This document shows, one piece after another, positions 62,094 to 64,000 of a DNA stretch of 64,000 nt. How positions within the stretch are numbered: the first letter of the stretch is position 1; each line of letters begins with the position of its first letter. The stretch lies in assembly GCA_965243805.1 (NCBI GenBank), contig OZ251577.1, positions 124,001 through 188,000 of the forward strand. Reading direction: 5' to 3'. The stretch is from CATQHQ01 sp965243805 (GTDB taxonomy: Bacteria > Gemmatimonadota > Gemmatimonadetes > Longimicrobiales > Gaopeijiaceae). The notes beneath the pieces were generated by a model, which worked only from the letters and a program-made list of their open reading frames with translations, ran no database searches and had not been told where the DNA came from. The position numbers were made by a program, and so were the translations under genes.

Positions 62094-63524
62094 ATGACTT
62101 CGTTCACAGCCGTCGTCAAAAACGAATGCGAGACCTGCCACTTGGTCGCCCCCATTCTGGCGGAGATCGCCGGCACCGGGCGTCGCTTGGTCGCGTACTG
62201 GCAGGACGACGGGGCGTTCCTGAGCGGCGCGGTGGCCAAGGCCGACGACCGGGAGCTGGAGCGCTCCTTCCGGCTGGGGGTCGAGACCGTACCCACCCTG
62301 GTCCGCTGGGAGGGCGATGTGGAGACCGGCCGGGTCGTGGGCTGGAACCGGGCCGAGTGGCGGAAGCTGACGGGAGTGGACGGCTTGGGAGCGGACCTTC
62401 CCCAGCACCAGCCCGGCTGCGGCTCGCGCTCCGTGGAGCCCGGGGTCCGGGAGACGCTGCAAGTGCGCTTCGGCGAGACGAGCATCCGCTCCCGGGAGGT
62501 CAAGTCGCCCCCCTTCGCCGACCCGGTGGAGACGTGCTACGACCGGGGCTGGACCGACGGCCTTCCGGTGGTCCCCCCGACGCCGGAGCGGATTCTGCGG
62601 ATGCTGGAGGGGACCAGCCGTCGCCCGGACGAAGTCGTCGGACAGGTGCCGCCGGAGATGGCGCCGTGCACGGTGGAGAAAGTGGCGATCAACGCGGTCA
62701 TGGCCGGCTGCCGACCCGAATACATGCCCGTGGTCCTGGCGGCGCTGGAGGCCGCGCTGGAGCCGGGCTTCACCCTGCACGGCGTGACGTGCAGCACGTG
62801 CTTCGCCAGCCCCGTCGTCATCGTGAACGGACCCGTCGCCCAGCACCTCGGCATGAACGCCGGGCTCAACGCGCTGGGCCAGGGCAACCGAGCGAACGCG
62901 ACGATCGGCCGCGCCCTCAACTTGGTGGTGCGCAACGTGGGCGGGGGCCGACCCGGAGAGATCGATCGGGCGACGCTGGGCGGTCCGGGCAAGTACACCT
63001 TTTGCTTCGCGGAAGACGAATCGGACCCGGCCTGGGAGCCGCTCTCGGTCGCCCGAGGCGCACGGCTTGGGCGCAGCGCCGTCACGCTCTTCGCCGGCGA
63101 CGGCATCCAGGGCATCACCGACCAGCGCTCCCGCACTCCCGACGAGCTGACCCGATCGCTGGCGATGGCGCTCCAAGCGGTGGGACACCCCAAGCTGTGC
63201 GAATGGGTGCCCGCCGTGCTGGTCCTCTCGCCCGAACACTACGCCATCTACCGCGAGGCGGGCTGGGGCCGCGCAGAGGTCGTGGCGGCACTCCACGAGC
63301 GGCTGAGGCGGCCGGGCTCGGAGGTGGTCGCCGGCGCCGGGGGCGTGCCCGAGGGGGTGCCGCCTTGCCGCGCCGGAGAGATCGTCTCCAAGTTTCGCGA
63401 TGGCGGCCTTCTCGTGGTGCGCGCCGGAGGTCCCGCTGGCCTCTTCTCCGCCGTCCTTGCGGGCTGGCCCGGCGGCCGCGCCCATGAGGAATCCCACCCC
63501 GTCACCAAAGAGATCGACGAATGA
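62094..63524 (+). CDS. Thioredoxin-like/UGSC-associated protein
   Basis: 476 residues. N-terminal thioredoxin-like domain (about 1-95): VVKNECETCHLVAPILAEIAG with a CxxC (C..C: CETC), LGVETVPTLVRWEGDV (the cis-Pro loop). A second domain (about 130-476) has FADPVETCYDRGWTDGLPVVPPTPERILRML and VSTCSTCFASPVVIVNGP-like sections; the part WTDGLPVVPPT recurs in UGSC-associated proteins. It overlaps the selenoprotein gene as ATGA, so both make one operon; a redox process with a thiol/selenol chemistry is inferred. The reaction is not known. Confidence 0.72.
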   Translation: MTSFTAVVKNECETCHLVAPILAEIAGTGRRLVAYWQDDGAFLSGAVAKADDRELERSFRLGVETVPTLVRWEGDVETGRVVGWNRAEWRKLTGVDGLGADLPQHQPGCGSRSVEPGVRETLQVRFGETSIRSREVKSPPFADPVETCYDRGWTDGLPVVPPTPERILRMLEGTSRRPDEVVGQVPPEMAPCTVEKVAINAVMAGCRPEYMPVVLAALEAALEPGFTLHGVTCSTCFASPVVIVNGPVAQHLGMNAGLNALGQGNRANATIGRALNLVVRNVGGGRPGEIDRATLGGPGKYTFCFAEDESDPAWEPLSVARGARLGRSAVTLFAGDGIQGITDQRSRTPDELTRSLAMALQAVGHPKLCEWVPAVLVLSPEHYAIYREAGWGRAEVVAALHERLRRPGSEVVAGAGGVPEGVPPCRAGEIVSKFRDGGLLVVRAGGPAGLFSAVLAGWPGGRAHEESHPVTKEIDE

Positions 63525-64000
63525 CCTACCCCACGCTTCTTCACGATCCCACCTCCGAGGCCGCCCCCGTTGTCCGGCCGCGCGTGGCTCCGCCAACCTC
63601 TCTGGAGGGCCGCACCGTCGGCCTCTTCGACCTGGGCAAGTCCCGCTCCGACGAGTTCCTCGACCACCTGGAGGCTCGGCTTCAAGCCCGAGGCGTGGTC
63701 ACCCGCCGCTTCGCCAAGCCCACCAACGCCAAGCCCGCCACGCCAGCCGTCCTGGCAGATATCGCACGCGGCGCCGACGTAGTGGTGGAGGCGCTGGCCG
63801 ATTGAGGCTCCTGCACATCATGCGGTCTGCATGACATCAAGGAGCTGGACGACCGGGGCGTGCCCGGCGTGCTGGTAGCGACCACCGCCTTTCGGGACGC
63901 GGCCGCCCACCAGTCCCGCTCCCTCGGCTTCGAGCCCGCAATCGCGTGGGTGGCGCATCCAGTCCAGAACCGCACCGCCGACGAGCTGGAGGCGCTGGCG
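63521..64000 (+). CDS. UGSC-family selenoprotein (runs off right edge; in-frame TGA = selenocysteine)
   Basis: At least 160 codons. The frame reads through TGA at 63803-63805 (codon 95): ADIARGADVVVEALAD-U-GSCTSCGLHDIKELDDRGVPGVLVATTAFRDAAA. U-G-S-C at the end of a DVVVEALAD strand is the name motif of the UGSC family, and the continuation (HDIKELDDRGVPGVLV) is homologous-looking and of the same codon use, so the TGA is not a terminator. A SECIS-like hairpin follows it. Calling the gene closed at 63805 would give a 94-residue truncated protein. Partner gene upstream is a Trx-like protein in an ATGA overlap. Confidence 0.85.
63803..63845 (+). promoter_or_regulatory. Bacterial SECIS-like hairpin behind a selenocysteine TGA
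   Basis: The UGA is followed by the outer stem GCTCC/GGAGC (63807-63811 with 63841-63845) and the inner stem CATGC/GCATG (63819-63823 with 63829-63833) with apical loop GGTCT at 63824-63828. The GGUCU loop sits 18 bases after the UGA, in the distance range used by SelB in bacteria, and resembles the loop of the E. coli fdhF SECIS. Confidence 0.78.

Noticed and set aside
63521..63805. A 94-residue protein that ends at the TGA
   Set aside because: The downstream frame continues with UGSC-family sequence and a SECIS-like hairpin, so the TGA is read as selenocysteine.

Overview
This GC-rich window looks like a chromosomal piece of a diderm bacterium, most likely Gemmatimonadota. The evidence is the gene mix: a pilMNOPQ/prepilin operon, a SusC/SusD pair, a GWxTD-domain protein, a DUF5916-type outer-membrane protein, a ~2,000-residue SprA-like protein and an M15/DUF5715-LysM protein. 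I assign the phylum by family content only; no rRNA or tRNA gene was seen.

Left part (1-22.3 kb): a minus-strand type IV pilus operon (pilA, four minor pilins, pilM-N-O-P-Q, with pilQ running off the left edge), then a dolichol-phosphate-mannose-synthase-like GT2, an M15-like LysM protein, MarC, superoxide dismutase, dinB, an AGCS symporter, a lipoprotein-SusD-SusC operon, a small anchored protein, a GWxTD protein and an outer-membrane beta-barrel candidate.

Centre (22.5-43.7 kb): an accessory island that I read as a highly unusual lasso-peptide locus. It has two paralogous lasso precursor genes (each with a 16-17-nt poly-C tract just after the start codon), one lasso cyclase, two HPr-kinase-like peptide kinases, one sulfotransferase, eight related cytochrome P450 genes and two GT39/PMT-like membrane glycosyltransferases. 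One precursor heads an operon with three P450s and the other precedes one P450. Remnants of the left end of an IS1380-family element (an intact copy lies at 60.2-62.0 kb) sit directly at the 5' ends of several P450 genes and supply their ribosome-binding sites. Scars of deleted sulfotransferase, cyclase, kinase and P450 copies show repeated duplication and recombination. No leader peptidase/RRE (B protein) or exporter is visible.

Right part (43.7-64 kb): pilC and pilT, a ComEA-like double helix-hairpin-helix protein, the SprA-like protein, divergent lptF-lptG, a DapF-fold protein whose two catalytic cysteines are both serine, a DUF5916-type protein, a small coiled-coil membrane protein, the intact IS1380 element with 5-bp target duplication, and a two-gene operon ending in a UGSC-family selenoprotein. 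In that last gene an in-frame TGA is followed by a bacterial SECIS-like hairpin, so the gene continues through the TGA to the right edge.
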